Assembly (NCBI GenBank): GCA_900552125.1
Contig: URYK01000007.1
Span: 24,179-88,178, forward strand
From: an uncultured Solobacterium sp.
Lineage (GTDB): Bacteria > Bacillota_I > Bacilli_A > Erysipelotrichales > Erysipelotrichaceae
DNA: 64,000 nt
Direction: 5' to 3'
The translations under genes and the position numbers were made by a program. Shown here in pieces: positions 62,270 through 64,000 of the stretch. A model generated the notes under the pieces. It had not been told where the DNA came from. It did no database searches and saw only the letters and a program-made list of their open reading frames with translations. The first letter of the stretch is position 1. Each line of letters starts with the position of its first letter.

Positions 62270-63616
62270 CTATCCTTCATGATGACATGTACAGTGTTCC
62301 TCTCCACATGTACATTCATGCTCATGCTCTGTTTCTCCAAAAATTTTATCCATAGCCTCAACGATTGAGTCAAGCGCAACATTCTGTTGTTTTTGAGTCG
62401 CAATTTCTTTAATTGCTACTTCCCCATTTTCAACCTCACGATCACCTACCATAATCGCAACTTTAGCTTTCTTGCGATCTACTGTTTTAAATTGAGCCTT
62501 AAAGGAACGATTTAAATAGTCCATGTCACAGCGATATCCTGCAGCACGCAGTTCTGTTACAATCTTTAATGCTAATGTTGAAATACCAGGAGTTTTTGGA
62601 GATAAATTTAGTATATATGCATCCAATTCTTCCTCTTCTTCTAAAGAAATACCTTCAGCTTCAAGCGCAATTAACAAACGTTCTAATCCCATTGCCCAGC
62701 CGATTCCACTCATTCCTTCTGGTCCGCCAAAATATTCTACTAAACCATCATAGCGACCACCAGCAAATACAGTAGACTGTGCTCCCATTTCTTTGTTTAC
62801 TGAAACTACTTCAAATACAGTATGTGTATAATAATCTAAACCACGAACAAGTTTATCATCGACTTCATAAGGAATTCCTAAAGCATCTAAGCCTTCCAAT
62901 ACTTGCTGGAAATAAGCTTTACTTTCTTCGTTTAAGTAATCGTTCATTTTTGGCACAGATTTCATGATTTCTTTATCATGATCGATCTTACAATCCAAAA
63001 TACGAAGTGGATTTTGTTCATAACGACGTTTACAATCTGCACACATATCTTCAATATCATTTTTGAAATGTTCCTTAAGTGCTTCACGATATGTTGCACG
63101 AGATTCATCATCACCTAAAGTATTGATTAACACCTTCATATCCTTTAAACCTAGTGCTGATATAAATGACCATCCTAATGCAATTGTTTCTACATCTAGT
63201 AATGGACTTTTAGCGCCAATTACTTCAACACCAAATTGATTGAAAATACGCATTCTTCCTTTTTGAGGACGTTCATGACGACATTGAGGTCCTACATAAT
63301 ACATCTTCATTGGCAAATCAGGATAACCATACATTTTATGTTCTACAAAAGATCTAACAACACCTGCTGTTCCTTCTGGACGAAGTGTTAATGAAGTTGA
63401 ACTGTTTTCTAACTGGAATGTATACATTTCCTTATTTACCATATCACTTGAATCATTACCACGTTTAAATACATTGGTATGTTCAAAAATTGGTGTACGA
63501 ATCTCCTGATAATTATATACATATGTAAATTGACGGATCATATCTTCTAAACGATGCCATTTACTGACTTCATTTGGAAGAATATCTTGTGTTCCTCTTG
63601 GTACTTGATAGTTCAT
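62270..63616 (-). CDS. hisS: Histidyl-tRNA synthetase with His/Cys-rich C-terminal tail
   Basis: It charges tRNA-His. Class II motifs include RPEGTAGVVRSF (motif 2 region), FNQFGVEV, and LVRGLDYYTHTVFE, the histidine-binding loop; GMGLERL-like GWAMGLERLL is motif 3. The anticodon domain is at about 325-425. Length 448 exceeds the usual 420-430 because of an extra tail of about 21 residues with five His and four Cys, probably metal-binding. GGAGGAATCAAT precedes the ATG. Expression is controlled by the T-box leader upstream. Confidence 0.95.
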   Translation of the reverse strand: MNYQVPRGTQDILPNEVSKWHRLEDMIRQFTYVYNYQEIRTPIFEHTNVFKRGNDSSDMVNKEMYTFQLENSSTSLTLRPEGTAGVVRSFVEHKMYGYPDLPMKMYYVGPQCRHERPQKGRMRIFNQFGVEVIGAKSPLLDVETIALGWSFISALGLKDMKVLINTLGDDESRATYREALKEHFKNDIEDMCADCKRRYEQNPLRILDCKIDHDKEIMKSVPKMNDYLNEESKAYFQQVLEGLDALGIPYEVDDKLVRGLDYYTHTVFEVVSVNKEMGAQSTVFAGGRYDGLVEYFGGPEGMSGIGWAMGLERLLIALEAEGISLEEEEELDAYILNLSPKTPGISTLALKIVTELRAAGYRCDMDYLNRSFKAQFKTVDRKKAKVAIMVGDREVENGEVAIKEIATQKQQNVALDSIVEAMDKIFGETEHEHECTCGEEHCTCHHEG

Positions 63617-63661
63617 ATTGATTCCTCCTGCTATTCATTTTATCCAAAACGGATTTTTAAT

Positions 63662-63872
63662 AAAAAAAGCGTCTCCAACAAAGGACGTCGGAAACGCGGT
63701 ACCACCTTATTTCACTCAGAAGAGTGCAGCTTTGCCCTTAACGCGGGTAACGATTATCCATTTCCTGATAATTCCTCTAAAGTGTCAAGTTAAAGTTCCT
63801 ATATAGAAGACTTCCACCATATGTCTTCCTCTCTATCTATATTTCCTAAAACCATTCTTTTTCATCGGATAT
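63662..63872 (-). promoter_or_regulatory. T-box riboswitch leader of hisS-aspS
   Basis: On the minus strand the T-box core GGTGGTACCGCG lies at 63695-63706. The terminator is GCGTTTCC with GGAGACGC (63669-63697), followed by seven T residues; it overlaps the antiterminator core as expected. The upstream stem I region contains GACAC (63782-63786), which reads Asp GAC and, shifted by two, His CAC. Uncharged tRNA should stabilise the antiterminator and raise expression. Confidence 0.92.
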
Positions 63873-63878
63873 AATAAT

Positions 63879-63907
63879 AGTTTACTCATTTCTATATTCT
63901 TTGTCAA
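63879..63907 (-). promoter_or_regulatory. Promoter of the hisS-aspS operon
   Basis: On the minus strand TTGACA (63902-63907), a 17-base spacer and TAAACT (63879-63884). Transcription starts near 63872. Confidence 0.75.
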
Positions 63908-63917
63908 GGGTACAATT

Positions 63918-63944
63918 AAAAAAAGCGATACGCTTGGCATCGCT
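63918..63944 (-). terminator. Terminator of a gene lying beyond the window
   Basis: On the minus strand AGCGAT pairs with ATCGCT, followed by seven T residues (63918-63924). The gene it ends is not identifiable from 63945-64000. A frame there could encode a short C-terminus, but I cannot support it. Confidence 0.65.
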
Positions 63945-64000
63945 ATGTTACTATTCACAGCCAATTAAAACCTGTCAAGTGGAAAACTAAAAGAAGTTGA

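Noticed and set aside
63945..64000. The end of an additional minus-strand gene
   Set aside because: A short frame ending in TAA exists, but there is too little sequence to identify or support it.

Overview
The window is an AT-rich chromosomal segment from a low-GC Gram-positive spore former. Sporulation genes (spoIVA, spo0A, spoIVB, spoIIM, spoIIIAH) sit among housekeeping genes in an order close to Bacillus subtilis. The best guess is a sporulating member of the class Erysipelotrichia (relatives of [Clostridium] innocuum). That is inferred from gene content, merged gene order and protein flavour; no rRNA gene is present to confirm it. About 68 protein genes are supported, together with a 6S RNA and a T-box leader. 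I see no CRISPR array, insertion sequence, prophage, tRNA or rRNA.

Layout. 1-9416 (+): end of pstB, phoU, then ybeY-dgkA-cdd-era-recO, then glyQS-dnaG-rpoD-trmK (the B. subtilis yqf/sigA macro-operon). 9436-13828: ispH (-), DEAD-box helicase and endonuclease IV (+), ispG (-). 13970-20956 (+): a class B penicillin-binding protein, ribosomal protein L33, a metallo-hydrolase, and a complete seven-gene comG pseudopilus operon including a 53-residue comGE. 21038-29356 (+): efp, an unknown acidic anchored protein, cmk, der, gpsA, prfC, spoIVA, HU. 29527-31638 (+): a membrane zinc peptidase, a DUF3795 protein, deoC. 31886-33959 (-): gatD-murT. 34185-37739: purC-purB (+) and purA (-). 37929-43180 (-): mrp, a Xer recombinase, a tRNA methyltransferase, spoIIM, dinB, spo0A. 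43325-56571 (-): spoIVB-recN-tlyA-dxs-ispA-xseB-xseA-nusB, a 5'-nucleotidase, asp23-like, spoIIIAH, a divergent RelA/SpoT-fold protein, ribF, truB. 56682-64000: ttcA-like (+), an HD protein and 6S RNA (-), ku-ligD (+), then aspS and hisS (-) behind a T-box leader.

The genes group into isoprenoid synthesis (dxs, ispG, ispH, ispA), peptidoglycan maintenance (PBP, undecaprenol kinase, MurT/GatD amidation), AMP synthesis (purC, purB, purA), DNA repair (recO, recN, xseAB, nfo, dinB, ku-ligD), tRNA and ribosome maturation (era, der, ybeY, trmK, trmN6, tlyA, truB, ttcA), competence and sporulation. Genes transcribed toward each other are usually separated by strong hairpin terminators usable in both directions.

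No defence island or mobile cargo is visible. The most unusual items are an EF-P whose loop apex aligns to Arg32 instead of Lys in a KPGKG loop; a RelA/SpoT-fold protein lacking usual catalytic signatures, lying where spoIIIAA-AG would be expected; a His/Cys-rich tail on HisRS; a hairpin between the Shine-Dalgarno sequence and the start codon of der; a structured non-T-box leader before glyQS; matching sigma-E-type promoter motifs for spoIVA and spoIIIAH; and a Spo0A box upstream of spo0A.
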